Shown here piece after piece: positions 15,436 to 23,355 of a DNA stretch of 46,672 nucleotides. The stretch's first letter is position 1, and every line of letters starts with the position of its first letter. The notes beneath the pieces were generated by a model. It searched no databases. It worked only from the letters and a program-made list of their open reading frames with translations, and was not told where the DNA came from. The stretch comes from a virus. Position numbers and translations under genes: made by a program. Location of the stretch: positions 1 to 46,672 of IMG/VR virus record IMGVR_UViG_3300025543_000050, one strand, 5' to 3'.

Positions 15436-17721
15436 TTAACCGCCGATATCGACCTGCGGGGTGACCGACAGGATCGTAAGGGGTAGTGGTGACCGTTGCT
15501 CAATTCTGATGCCGCCGCCCCGAGACCATGTGGGTTCAATGTAGATTTCCTCTTTCGTCGACCTCAACTCGATGGCGTCGTACCCATCACTCAGTGTCCG
15601 TGGTTTGATCTCACGCATCTCACCGGTGCTGCCGTCTTCCAGCCTTGGGCCGACCCAACCTCCACGAGAGTTCTCGGTCTCGATGACCACCTTGGACACT
15701 GACTGAGATCTTATCTTATCCGGATTGACCGGTGCACCTTGATCGATGTCAAGCAACTCGACGACGGTGGTGAAGGGTAGCCCGACATGAACCACGCTGT
15801 ATTCGCGAGGCAGTGTGATTGCGCCGCCGGAGACTACGAGATTATCGATGACCACCCCGTCTGCCAGCACGGCCACTGTCTTTCCCTCGAGATGATCCAG
15901 ACCGCTGATATTATCAGCAGCCACACCGTCGTAGGTCAGACCGCAGTCCACACAGAACGCGTCGACGGCCGTCGCCCAGTTGCGTGCTTCAAGTCGCTCG
16001 ACGTACCGGACGGTGCTGCCGTCAATGGTCCGCTTAACGATGACATAAACGGCGTCCCGCCCATCCTCAGTGATCGAGGTGACTGACTCAAAGACGCCAT
16101 CAGTGACGTGATGAGTCCATCCCCAGACCTCGTGTTCTTTCTGGTAGGTCAGACTCAACAGGGTGCCATCGCTGCGGATCATCCAGACAATGCTGTACGG
16201 CTCTTCAGCGTAGGTCATGTCGTCAATCGTATAGCCTTCGAACAGGTGCTCGGACATCAGACTGATATCGTTGCCTTTGAATTTATCGTCGGTGAACTCG
16301 TAACCTGTGTCACGGACCCTGGACCCTTTCTCCTGCACGAAGATGATCGAATCACCCACAATGATGGGAGCCACGTAGGACATGCCACGATAGCTCTGAA
16401 TCTTCACGCCCACCGTGTCTGGGGTCAGCACCTCATCCTGCCCTTCAGTGACCCGCCAGATACCACCAGCTGTGCCTAACACCAGCCCGTTCACCGGGAT
16501 GATGTGACGGATCTCATTGATCTGTCTGGCTGCGATAGTGAACTCAAGGCTGTCATCATCCCTTGATGGTCTGGACTTCCTCAGAGAGTCATAGATGGCC
16601 GTCTGAGTTGCCCACAACGTCTGGGGGTTTTCGTTAGTGTTGGCAAACATCTTACGCTGCTGATAGAAACCAACCGTCGCGGGTTGGTTATCAGCGCCTG
16701 TGAAAGGCTGATTGTCTTCAAGCGGCGCATCGCTGACCACCGGCGCGGTGTTGAAGTCAATGAAGTTCGGGTCTTTAGAATCGCCGATCCATCCAAAACT
16801 GCCGCTGTTGCCGTTTGGGTCTTTATAGATCCGGTAATACTCAACATCAGTCACTGAGTTCCAGTCCAGCCTCGACCCGTATGTGGTGGTGTGAGATGAA
16901 ATGTTGTGTGAAACCTCGGCGCAAGGCAGCGACTCTACACCATCCACTACGGCAGCGACCTTGTACCGATAGGTTTTGTTGTTCGCGCCGCCGCCGCCTC
17001 CTGCTGTACTCAATGCCAGCCCCGTCGGTGTAGTCACCGTGGGTGAAAAATCCACATCAGTCAGGGTCCATGATGAGTGACCGGTTCTGCTCAGCTCTCT
17101 GGGAACATACCCTGGGTGGCAGATTGTCATTACATCAGCGGTCTGAACGTAGGACAGTCTCGGAAGGTCAGCAGTGACATAGGTGGTGGTGAGCGTGAAC
17201 ACACGCGCAGCCGTACCGCCCGAGGTGTATGCAGTGTATGCAGAACCATCGACACCATCGAGGGTGTAAGTGTTAGCGCCGGTGGAGGTGATTCGGTAGG
17301 TTTTGCCATTCAGCTCGGTCATGCCGCCGACAGATGCGATGTAAACATCATCACCGGTGGAGTGACCGTGAGCGACATCAGTGATCTCAACCGGGTTGGC
17401 AGCAGTGGCGCCTGTGATTGTTCCAGCAGTCTCAAGCACGAAGCCGCCGTCCTTGATCACACGCATCTTCAGGTTCTCGAACACCAGCACATAAGTCTGC
17501 TCGGTGTTGAAGCTGAAGGGAATCAGTCGCGCCTTTGCTGAGGAGTCGTAGATCTCACCAATGAACTTGGTCCCGGGGCGTGAGTACAACCCACCCTGAG
17601 CCCGGATGAACATGTTTTCAGCAAACCTGACGCCATTGGTGTATTTGGCCAGGTCAGTGCGAGACCGCATCGCAGGTGCAAGTTCACCACCCGTGAAGTT
17701 ACGCTGAATGACCTGTGGCAT
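15436..17721 (-). CDS. Tail tubular protein B (T7 gp12-like nozzle)
   Basis: This 761-aa protein has the typical N-terminus of the podovirus nozzle family: RNFTGGELAP, RTDLAKYTNGV, ENMFIRAQGGLYSRPGTKF and then IPFSFNTEQTYVLVF. The central part shows the QQRKMFANTNENPQTLW and RQINEIRHIIP segments that are standard for the family. In T7 the homologue forms the hexameric nozzle that closes the tail and binds fibres. It overlaps the gp11-like gene by one base at 17721 and is followed by the core-protein genes, which is the normal T7 gene order. Confidence 0.9.
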   Translation of the reverse strand: MPQVIQRNFTGGELAPAMRSRTDLAKYTNGVRFAENMFIRAQGGLYSRPGTKFIGEIYDSSAKARLIPFSFNTEQTYVLVFENLKMRVIKDGGFVLETAGTITGATAANPVEITDVAHGHSTGDDVYIASVGGMTELNGKTYRITSTGANTYTLDGVDGSAYTAYTSGGTAARVFTLTTTYVTADLPRLSYVQTADVMTICHPGYVPRELSRTGHSSWTLTDVDFSPTVTTPTGLALSTAGGGGGANNKTYRYKVAAVVDGVESLPCAEVSHNISSHTTTYGSRLDWNSVTDVEYYRIYKDPNGNSGSFGWIGDSKDPNFIDFNTAPVVSDAPLEDNQPFTGADNQPATVGFYQQRKMFANTNENPQTLWATQTAIYDSLRKSRPSRDDDSLEFTIAARQINEIRHIIPVNGLVLGTAGGIWRVTEGQDEVLTPDTVGVKIQSYRGMSYVAPIIVGDSIIFVQEKGSRVRDTGYEFTDDKFKGNDISLMSEHLFEGYTIDDMTYAEEPYSIVWMIRSDGTLLSLTYQKEHEVWGWTHHVTDGVFESVTSITEDGRDAVYVIVKRTIDGSTVRYVERLEARNWATAVDAFCVDCGLTYDGVAADNISGLDHLEGKTVAVLADGVVIDNLVVSGGAITLPREYSVVHVGLPFTTVVELLDIDQGAPVNPDKIRSQSVSKVVIETENSRGGWVGPRLEDGSTGEMREIKPRTLSDGYDAIELRSTKEEIYIEPTWSRGGGIRIEQRSPLPLTILSVTPQVDIGG

Positions 17722-18389
17722 TATGTGTTCCTTATCAGAATAAAGTCACTCTCAACCTGAGGCTGAAACTCCTGATTGCGGTCATTGGCTGTTGCCGCAC
17801 TCACCAGCATCATGTACTCATCAAGCGCGTCTTTCTTAAACTGACGGCCCATCTCAGCCCCCACGATGGGGATGGCTATTTTCGACGCGAGATACGCTGC
17901 CAGTGTTTCAACGAATGAATTAGAAAACTTATTGGGATCGGTCACATTAAACCGATACTCAGCACGCAAATCGGCGTCGTTCGCGGCAATCACTTTACCG
18001 TTGTCGCCTTCCACGTTATAGACCCTGTATTCGATTTGCTGCTCAAGGTCCGGAGAATAGATTTCCTCGAGGTGCCTGCTGCGTACAGCAATACCATCTG
18101 CCGGGTCTCCGTGCTGTTCGTAATTCAGAATCAGCCGGTTGAGGTAAAGGCAGTCACTGGGGTACTGATAGACATACGACCAGTTAAACAAGTCTTCGCC
18201 TGACAGTACCGCCAGTGCTGCGATCTTTGTGGCAAAACCCCAGGGGCTGTCTTCCAGTAGGAATCTGCGGCAATACGGATACCAGAGCTTACATTGCTGA
18301 GCCTGGATGCTGTTCTCGGTCAGTGAGTTGATTGACCCTGCCCGGATTTTAGACAGGGCCATGTTACAAATTTCAACTTCACTCGACAT
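17721..18389 (-). CDS. Tail tubular protein A (T7 gp11-like adaptor)
   Basis: This 222-aa protein starts at ATG 18389 (MSSEVEICNMALSKIRAG), which overlaps the upstream gene by 11 bp. A longer reading from 18416 adds nine residues but lacks family support. The pattern EICNMALSKIRAG, then AQQCKLWYPYCRRFLLEDSPWGFATK, then YQYPSDCLYL is diagnostic of the gp11/head-to-tail adaptor family. The protein forms the ring between portal and nozzle. The C-terminus has the expected helix (FKKDALDEYMMLVSAATANDRN). Confidence 0.9.
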   Translation of the reverse strand: MSSEVEICNMALSKIRAGSINSLTENSIQAQQCKLWYPYCRRFLLEDSPWGFATKIAALAVLSGEDLFNWSYVYQYPSDCLYLNRLILNYEQHGDPADGIAVRSRHLEEIYSPDLEQQIEYRVYNVEGDNGKVIAANDADLRAEYRFNVTDPNKFSNSFVETLAAYLASKIAIPIVGAEMGRQFKKDALDEYMMLVSAATANDRNQEFQPQVESDFILIRNT

Positions 18390-18708
18390 TACCGCCACCA
18401 TAAAGTTTGTCCGCACGATCTGATTTATCTTGCTTCTCGACAGATATCTCAGTCATTTGGATGGACATGTTTTTTTCAGTCTTGCCACCGTTGTCCATGT
18501 CTTCGTCGGTGTGCTCAGACTTGCGAGACACAACAGCCAGTCCACGGACCACGACAACATCACCAACATTGAAGGCAGTGGCATCGATCTGGTCTGCCAG
18601 CTCGTTCTCGAACCGCAGCTCAGTACCCCACGGATACTCGTTGCCGGGGTGGGAAACCTCATTCGACTCTAAAGACTGCTTTTCAATTTTGATGACGCCC
18701 ATAATCAC
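18379..18708 (-). CDS. Small virion-module protein of unknown function
   Basis: This protein of about 109 aa begins at GTG 18708, overlapping the upstream stop; an ATG at 18702 is also possible and neither has a strong ribosome-binding site. The middle (GDVVVVRGLAVVSRKSEHTDED) looks like a small beta-barrel, followed by a second strand pair (MSIQMTEISVEK) and a charged tail. It sits between the capsid/cement genes and the tail-tube genes, where head-completion or capsid-stabilising proteins are common. I do not recognise the family with confidence. Confidence 0.6.
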   Translation of the reverse strand: MIMGVIKIEKQSLESNEVSHPGNEYPWGTELRFENELADQIDATAFNVGDVVVVRGLAVVSRKSEHTDEDMDNGGKTEKNMSIQMTEISVEKQDKSDRADKLYGGGNVE

Positions 18709-18980
18709 AGTGTCTCGACGTTTGACTCAATGAACGTGACATGCGCACGCTCGGCAGCGAGTTCTTCTTCGGTATAGTTTACCGGAGTATGCAACTCACC
18801 TTCTTGTTTTTCGATGGCTTCAGCGTCCTTCGAACTAATAGGAGCCAGCCAGCTTGGGATCTTCTCTTTGCCCTTCTCTTTTGGGAACGGCTTTTCAAGA
18901 TGTAAAACTGGGCGCTTACCGTTCGGCTTATAGGACAACCCATTATAAAACCCCGGTGATGTGACTTTGTAGGATGGCAT
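18705..18980 (-). CDS. Small structural-module protein, unknown
   Basis: This is a 91-aa hydrophilic protein. The first half has short beta-like segments (YKVTSPGFYNGLSYKPNGKRPVLHL cut by glycines and prolines), then a Lys-rich linker, and a C-terminal helix (YTEEELAAERAHVTFIESNVETL). The FYNG and KPNG elements recall the small head proteins found after the capsid gene in BPP-1-like and related podoviruses, but I cannot name the family. It is the first gene after a strong terminator, so its transcription depends on read-through or a local promoter that I could not identify. Confidence 0.65.
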   Translation of the reverse strand: MPSYKVTSPGFYNGLSYKPNGKRPVLHLEKPFPKEKGKEKIPSWLAPISSKDAEAIEKQEGELHTPVNYTEEELAAERAHVTFIESNVETL

Positions 18981-19002
18981 GATTCACTCCACTTGCTCAT
19001 GT

Positions 19003-19039
19003 AAAAAAAAAAAAACGAAGGGGGTGCCGAAACACCCCC
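19003..19039 (-). terminator. Rho-independent terminator after the cement-protein gene
   Basis: On the minus strand a 7-bp perfect stem (GGGGGTG / CACCCCC, 19020-19026 with 19033-19039) and a 6-base loop are followed, after TTCG, by thirteen consecutive T residues (19003-19015 as A on the plus strand). It lies 7 bp past the stop of the Bbp16-like gene. It would set the capsid and cement transcripts apart from the tail transcripts. Confidence 0.88.
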
Positions 19040-19045
19040 GACGTG

Positions 19046-19468
19046 TTAGTCGTTGGTTTGCACACCCATGACGATACCGGCAGTAACTTTACCGGTGGTC
19101 GGTGCGGTACCAGTGACCGTGTACTCAACACCCAGGTAACGAAGGTCTGCGTCTTTCGGCAGCACGTTAACAGGGAATTGATAACCAGCAACAAGGTCAG
19201 CCAGCAGCACAGTGCGGGAAGCAATTTCAGTTCCCAGTGCAGTGGTGGCACCCTTGGAGATGGTGATCTTCAAGCTGGTGAGGTTGTTGAAATCCTCAGT
19301 GACTTGAATAAGAAGCGGGATACCTGCACCCGGTCCTTTATCGTTGCTAAGAGCAGCAGCAGCCCGTACAGGTGTACCGGGTGCCCCCAAGTCGATGACG
19401 TTAGTCGAATCCGCAGTAGCGGTAATCGCTTGGTCATCTGAAAATAATTGTTGAGCTGACAAAATCAT
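19046..19468 (-). CDS. Bbp16-like capsid cement protein
   Basis: This 140-aa protein starts at ATG 19468 (MILSAQQLFSDDQAIT), which has a GGAGA ribosome-binding site six bases upstream; an upstream ATG at 19492 lacks one. The pattern LFSDDQAITATADSTNVIDLG, then VTEDFNNLTSLKITI, LVAGYQFPVNVLPKDADLRYLGVEYTV and GKVTAGIV is that of the Bordetella phage BPP-1 cement protein Bbp16, a beta-barrel that sits on the outside of the capsid at the threefold positions. It follows the major capsid gene, as in BPP-1, and precedes a strong terminator, which fits a highly expressed structural protein. Confidence 0.85.
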   Translation of the reverse strand: MILSAQQLFSDDQAITATADSTNVIDLGAPGTPVRAAAALSNDKGPGAGIPLLIQVTEDFNNLTSLKITISKGATTALGTEIASRTVLLADLVAGYQFPVNVLPKDADLRYLGVEYTVTGTAPTTGKVTAGIVMGVQTND

Positions 19469-19503
19469 TTCGATTCTCCGTTGATCATTCAATTAACTGA
19501 AGT

Positions 19504-19529
19504 GCCAGACCCACCGAGATGGGTCTGGC
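19504..19529 (-). promoter_or_regulatory. Intercistronic hairpin between capsid and cement genes
   Basis: A perfect 9-bp inverted repeat (GCCAGACCC / GGGTCTGGC) with an 8-base loop lies just after the capsid stop codon. There is no T-run after it on the minus strand, so it is not a standard terminator. It may act as an mRNA-stabilising or partial attenuation hairpin that sets the capsid-to-cement ratio. Confidence 0.6.
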
Positions 19530-19535
19530 TGCGGG

Positions 19536-20555
19536 TTACACCACGCGAGCTTCAGTGTTAAGCAGGGCGTCACACACGCGGACCGGGATCCGACGATAAG
19601 TGTCGACCATCTTGCCTTGAATTTCTTCAGGACGCAGACGGGCGTAGTTATCGTTGGTACCGGAGTTGGTACCCAGCGCATCCAGTGCTTCAGCAGCATC
19701 ACGGTTGCAGTAGATCGCCAACTTGCCACCGGGCACGAAGGTGTTCTGCAGCTGCCAGTATGCTTTACGCATGAAGTGATACAGGCTGTGGTTTGCGCCA
19801 TCCACGTTGGAAGGGTCAGCAGCCAGGAGGCTTGCGTCAATATTGGCCAGACGGACAACATAACGCCAGTCTTTCACACCGAGACCGATGTGCCAGCTGA
19901 ACTTCTCTTCCTTGGCGAAGTACGGGTTGTTGTTACCGTCCAACACACGCTGACGACCCATGTCCTCACGAGACACACCAGCGTGAGTACCTTTCGGATA
20001 CAGCAGCTGAGTTTGGTTGTCACCCCAGGTCACGAACCAGATTGACATATTGTCAGAACCGGTGCCGCCACAATCGATGATCTGGTTGCCGTTAGGCGCA
20101 CTGAGATCGTCGAAACGAGGAGCCAGACCCATGAACTCTTCAGGGTCGGAAGCTGAGTTGCCGTAGAAGATTTTGCTCGCCACTTCCTGAGACATTGCCT
20201 CAAGGTGAGCAGATGCTTCTGACAGACGGACCGCGCCTTCGTTGGTAGACAGAACCAGCAAACGCTCATCGATGGTGCTAAGACCTTCAACGAAGCCGGT
20301 GGTGTCTTCAACCTGCGCCTTGCCGGATTTGCTTTGGGGGATGCCCTGATAGAGCTTACCCCAGGCAACAGTCGGCAGGCCGGTGCGGATGGTGTGTAAG
20401 TGAGTGGTACCCTTGTTACACTCGACAGCAATTGCGTCATCGAGAATCGGGTTCATTTCGTTCAGCATTTCGATCACAGGAACAAAGTTCCCGGAACCGT
20501 CCTGCGACTTGTACAGATCGATAAGATCGAAGTACGTTGCGCCTAAAGTCGCCAT
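19536..20555 (-). CDS. Major capsid protein (BPP-1 type, HK97 fold)
   Basis: This 339-aa protein has a strong ribosome-binding site (AAGGAGACC). The sequence MATLGATYFDLIDLYKSQD, ILDDAIAVECNKGTTHLHTIRTGLPTVAWGKLYQG and FGVEGLSTIDERL-like segments, followed by EAMSQEVASKIFYGNS, matches the capsid family of BPP-1-like podoviruses, which adopts the HK97 fold. Position after portal and scaffold and before the cement protein agrees. No protease domain is present and the N-terminus begins directly with the mature-type sequence, so a separate scaffold rather than a cleaved delta-domain is expected. Confidence 0.93.
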   Translation of the reverse strand: MATLGATYFDLIDLYKSQDGSGNFVPVIEMLNEMNPILDDAIAVECNKGTTHLHTIRTGLPTVAWGKLYQGIPQSKSGKAQVEDTTGFVEGLSTIDERLLVLSTNEGAVRLSEASAHLEAMSQEVASKIFYGNSASDPEEFMGLAPRFDDLSAPNGNQIIDCGGTGSDNMSIWFVTWGDNQTQLLYPKGTHAGVSREDMGRQRVLDGNNNPYFAKEEKFSWHIGLGVKDWRYVVRLANIDASLLAADPSNVDGANHSLYHFMRKAYWQLQNTFVPGGKLAIYCNRDAAEALDALGTNSGTNDNYARLRPEEIQGKMVDTYRRIPVRVCDALLNTEARVV

Positions 20556-20573
20556 TGAAGGTCTCCTTAACTA

Positions 20574-21191
20574 CTAACTATTGGGATAAAGTAAAGAGGC
20601 TCTGTCCTGACTCGGAGTCACGGCACGAGTGCCGCCGCCCACTGGTGAGTCTTCTTTCAGGTCATTGCCCACACGATATAAGAGTCTGATCATTTCGGGG
20701 TGGTTGCCCAGCCCGGAACTTTCTAACAACTCCTTCAGTTCTGGGGTCGCATACTTTTCGACAGCTCGAACAGCGACCCCGACGTTCTTCTCGAACGCCT
20801 CGCCACCGATCTCGTCATCCTTCAAAGCTGTAGCTTTCCAGTCGTCCTTCAATTGCTCGAATTTCTCAGCCTGTGCCTCGGGGATTGCCTCGATAGATTG
20901 CGTGTATCGGTCAACCAGCTCTTGAGCCTTTTCTTGCGTCAGACCCGCAGCCTTGAAGACTGGGAGCACGTCGGCTAAAAGACCTTCATCAGCGGTCATA
21001 CCTTCGGGCAAACTAAATTCGGCATATTCCTCCGGCACACCACCGGCATTCTCGCCTTGAGCACCTTCCGTGGTGCCTGCATTCTCACCCGCAGGGGGTG
21101 TGGAACTCTCACCTGTCGCAGCTGCTGATTGGTTCTCACCGGTTGCGCCAGGTTCTTCGGATTCGGTTACTGTGGTTTGCTCATCTGTCAT
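20574..21191 (-). CDS. Capsid scaffolding protein
   Basis: This protein of about 205 aa is very acidic at the N-terminus (many Glu, Gly, Ala and Thr, residues 1-60, low complexity with GENAG/GENQS repeats), then has helical segments (LPVFKAAGLTQEKAQELVDRYTQ, EKFEQLKDDWKATAL) and a short C-terminus ending SQDRASLLYPNS. This is the usual composition of podovirus scaffolds, which direct prohead assembly and then leave. ATG at 21191 has the better ribosome-binding spacing; ATG at 21197 is the alternative. It lies directly upstream of the capsid gene. Confidence 0.85.
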   Translation of the reverse strand: MTDEQTTVTESEEPGATGENQSAAATGESSTPPAGENAGTTEGAQGENAGGVPEEYAEFSLPEGMTADEGLLADVLPVFKAAGLTQEKAQELVDRYTQSIEAIPEAQAEKFEQLKDDWKATALKDDEIGGEAFEKNVGVAVRAVEKYATPELKELLESSGLGNHPEMIRLLYRVGNDLKEDSPVGGGTRAVTPSQDRASLLYPNS

Positions 21192-21444
21192 TGTCATTCT
21201 CCGATAACATCAAGTAAAAAAGTTGGTCATTGCACTGCATCATCTGATCCACCAACCTTACACCCACCGACCGCATGCACGTCTTGCGGATCATCATGTT
21301 GGTGTCAGTGTGGAACGAGTCCTGGAAGTATCCGGTAGTTCCCAGGATCCTGAACAACACAGCGCGACCACTTGGAGTCTTCATTATACTCTCTAGCTCA
21401 GCCAGTTCAATGTTGTTGGCATGATTGTTGCTTTCAGTGCTCAC
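21181..21444 (-). CDS. Small head-module protein, unknown
   Basis: This 87-aa protein begins at GTG 21444, whose GTGA overlaps the portal stop codon, and it ends inside the start of the scaffold gene. It has a helical core (ELAELESIMKTPSGRAVLFRILGTTGYFQDSF) and a C-terminal helix with two Cys. Homologous short proteins with the same 'SGRAVLxxILxxxGxxxxSF' pattern are common between portal and scaffold in podoviruses, but no function is known to me. It could assist portal-scaffold nucleation; that is speculation from position. Confidence 0.7.
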   Translation of the reverse strand: MSTESNNHANNIELAELESIMKTPSGRAVLFRILGTTGYFQDSFHTDTNMMIRKTCMRSVGVRLVDQMMQCNDQLFYLMLSENDNDR

Positions 21445-23108
21445 GCTAGTCCAGCTCCCCGCATGATGGCGCTCAGGCCTGTGTCACCCTGGAGGTCCGT
21501 CTCGGATGCTGTCTTAGCGGTCTGTGCTGCTGCTGCCATCTGCTCAGCCTGTGCTGCTTGCTGTGCTGCTTGCTGCTCTGCCTGAGCCATTCCATTGGCA
21601 TCATCATCAGAGCGGATCATGTTCGGACTGACACCGACCGCTTCAGCAAAGTCATCGACAGCCTTCATTGCATTAAACTTGTGTCGAGCTTCTGGCCAGA
21701 TACTAGCCAGCTCGCCGGTGAACCCTGCCACGCGCTCGATAGCGCCGACTGACACCAGCTGCTGAGCCTGAGCCAGCACAGACACGTACTCGACCCGTAG
21801 ATCGACGTTGTCGAGCTCAGGCGGCGGCACCGGTAGTATTCCGGAACGCTGCATGATTGAGAATGTGCGGTTGATCAAGGGATCCAGCAGCTCCGAATGC
21901 AGGCGCTCCAGTACCGGACCGAGCATGAGCAGCTTCTCTTCGTGCTTCTCAGCCACTTCTCGGGCTGTGATCTGACGACGGTCGGACTGTGACAGCATCA
22001 GGAACAGGTCCTCATAGAACGCTGTTTTGATCCTTGTTTCAGCCAGACGATTGATCTCAACGATAGCGTTAAGGTCAGGCCTGAAGCTGCTGTCGTAGAT
22101 CGATCTGAGTCCTTTCTCCTCGTCGGTATAAACAACCTCACCGTCGCGGAGAGTTCTGCCAACCTTGTTTTTCAGACTGGTTGGTCCTTGAAGCGGTGGG
22201 TTGGTCAGCTTATCCAAAGCCTGGTACATGCGGCGCTCACCGAGCTGCAGCGACTTGGCGTCACCAAGGGCCATCATGCCCGGGCAGTCGGTTGCGTAGA
22301 TATCCTCACAGGTGACATCCCACCGGGGTGTCAGTACAGGGAACTCTTCGAATCCGCTTTCTTTGAGAAACTTGTTCTCATCGAGGCACTGCCGGCCGTC
22401 CTCGTAATAGACAGAGCGGAACTTCATATCCCGCGCCATCATGGATTGTTTGTCACGCGTATCATTGGGCTCGACGGCGTAGATCACCTTGACTGGCGCC
22501 TCGGTGTTGCCCTTCTCCCATTGATCCTTGACGTGGTTGCTGCAGTTCTCGAGACCGAATCCGGTTACCAGCTCACCCACAGTGCGCTCGTATTCCCGGT
22601 AGAACGTGTCGACTCTGTCCTGTCCATTGATCCCGAGGAAGTAGCTACCCACGGTGTAGGACTTGCAGACAATGACACTCTCGAAGTCTTCATAGATCCC
22701 CAGGGCGCCGACCCCGAACGTACCCAGCTCACCATAAGTGGTGTGCAAGCTGGAGTAGACGTTAGAGGCACTGAACACTGCGTACATCATGACCTGCACC
22801 TCGTGCAGCCACTGTCGAACAGCATGGTACTGGTTCAGCTCGGGGTCGGGCGCCGAGAGACGGAACCATGGGCGAGCAGGTGATGTGATGCCCGCCATCA
22901 TTCCGGACGCGAGCGTTCGCGCCGACATCCTCGGGGAGTTGTTGTACATCTTGGTGTTGCGTTTGTAACCCTTATTGCGGTCGGATGTTAGGAACCGACC
23001 ACGGTGGTACAGGAAATTATCAGACAACTGTTCCCAGTACGGCACAAACGTGGAGCGTTCCGATCTCAGAGAGCCAAGCCTCTTGTTGAAACTCTTGATC
23101 GTCTTCAT
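21441..23108 (-). CDS. Portal (head-tail connector) protein
   Basis: This 555-aa protein shows the podovirus portal pattern: FNKRLGSLRSERSTFVPYWEQLSDNFLYHRGRF at the start, GMMAGITSPARPWFRLSAPD, the FGVGALGIYEDFESVI stretch, and LNAIVEINRLAETRIKTAFYEDLFLMLSQSDRRQITAREVAEKHEEKLLMLGPVLERL, which forms the long helix and wing region. The C-terminus is Gln/Ala-rich (QAEQQAAQQAAQAEQMAAAAQTAKTAS), a likely coiled coil in the barrel or crown. Twelve copies form the DNA entry channel. It lies between the large terminase and the scaffold genes. Confidence 0.92.
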   Translation of the reverse strand: MKTIKSFNKRLGSLRSERSTFVPYWEQLSDNFLYHRGRFLTSDRNKGYKRNTKMYNNSPRMSARTLASGMMAGITSPARPWFRLSAPDPELNQYHAVRQWLHEVQVMMYAVFSASNVYSSLHTTYGELGTFGVGALGIYEDFESVIVCKSYTVGSYFLGINGQDRVDTFYREYERTVGELVTGFGLENCSNHVKDQWEKGNTEAPVKVIYAVEPNDTRDKQSMMARDMKFRSVYYEDGRQCLDENKFLKESGFEEFPVLTPRWDVTCEDIYATDCPGMMALGDAKSLQLGERRMYQALDKLTNPPLQGPTSLKNKVGRTLRDGEVVYTDEEKGLRSIYDSSFRPDLNAIVEINRLAETRIKTAFYEDLFLMLSQSDRRQITAREVAEKHEEKLLMLGPVLERLHSELLDPLINRTFSIMQRSGILPVPPPELDNVDLRVEYVSVLAQAQQLVSVGAIERVAGFTGELASIWPEARHKFNAMKAVDDFAEAVGVSPNMIRSDDDANGMAQAEQQAAQQAAQAEQMAAAAQTAKTASETDLQGDTGLSAIMRGAGLA

Positions 23109-23111
23109 GTA

Positions 23112-23303
23112 TTACGCCCCTAACAGAGTTTTTGCACTTGTGCTGGCACCGGTTGTGTCGCCCCTGGCACCGGTCAGTACAGTACCGGATGCTGCGAGTC
23201 TGCGGCGTTTGGATTTGTCGACGTATTGATCTTTCGCCTGCTCAGGCAGACGAGGTGCTTCTGGCAAGGGTGGTGGTGGTTTGGGTTTGCTTGATTTGCA
23301 CAC
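23112..23303 (-). CDS. Small proline-rich head-module protein
   Basis: This 63-aa basic protein begins MCKSSKPKPPPPLPEAPRLPEQ and continues with KSKRRRLAASGTVLTGARGDTTGAS. Such Pro-rich, Lys/Arg-rich miniproteins are very often found directly upstream of podovirus portal genes; their role is unknown. It ends 3 bp before the portal ATG, and the CxxS start and disordered composition suggest a small virion or assembly factor. It is most likely real because of this conserved placement. Confidence 0.7.
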   Translation of the reverse strand: MCKSSKPKPPPPLPEAPRLPEQAKDQYVDKSKRRRLAASGTVLTGARGDTTGASTSAKTLLGA

Positions 23304-23355
23304 AGGCCTGTCCTCACAATGTTATACAATTAACGTGCCAAGTTTAACAGCTAAA

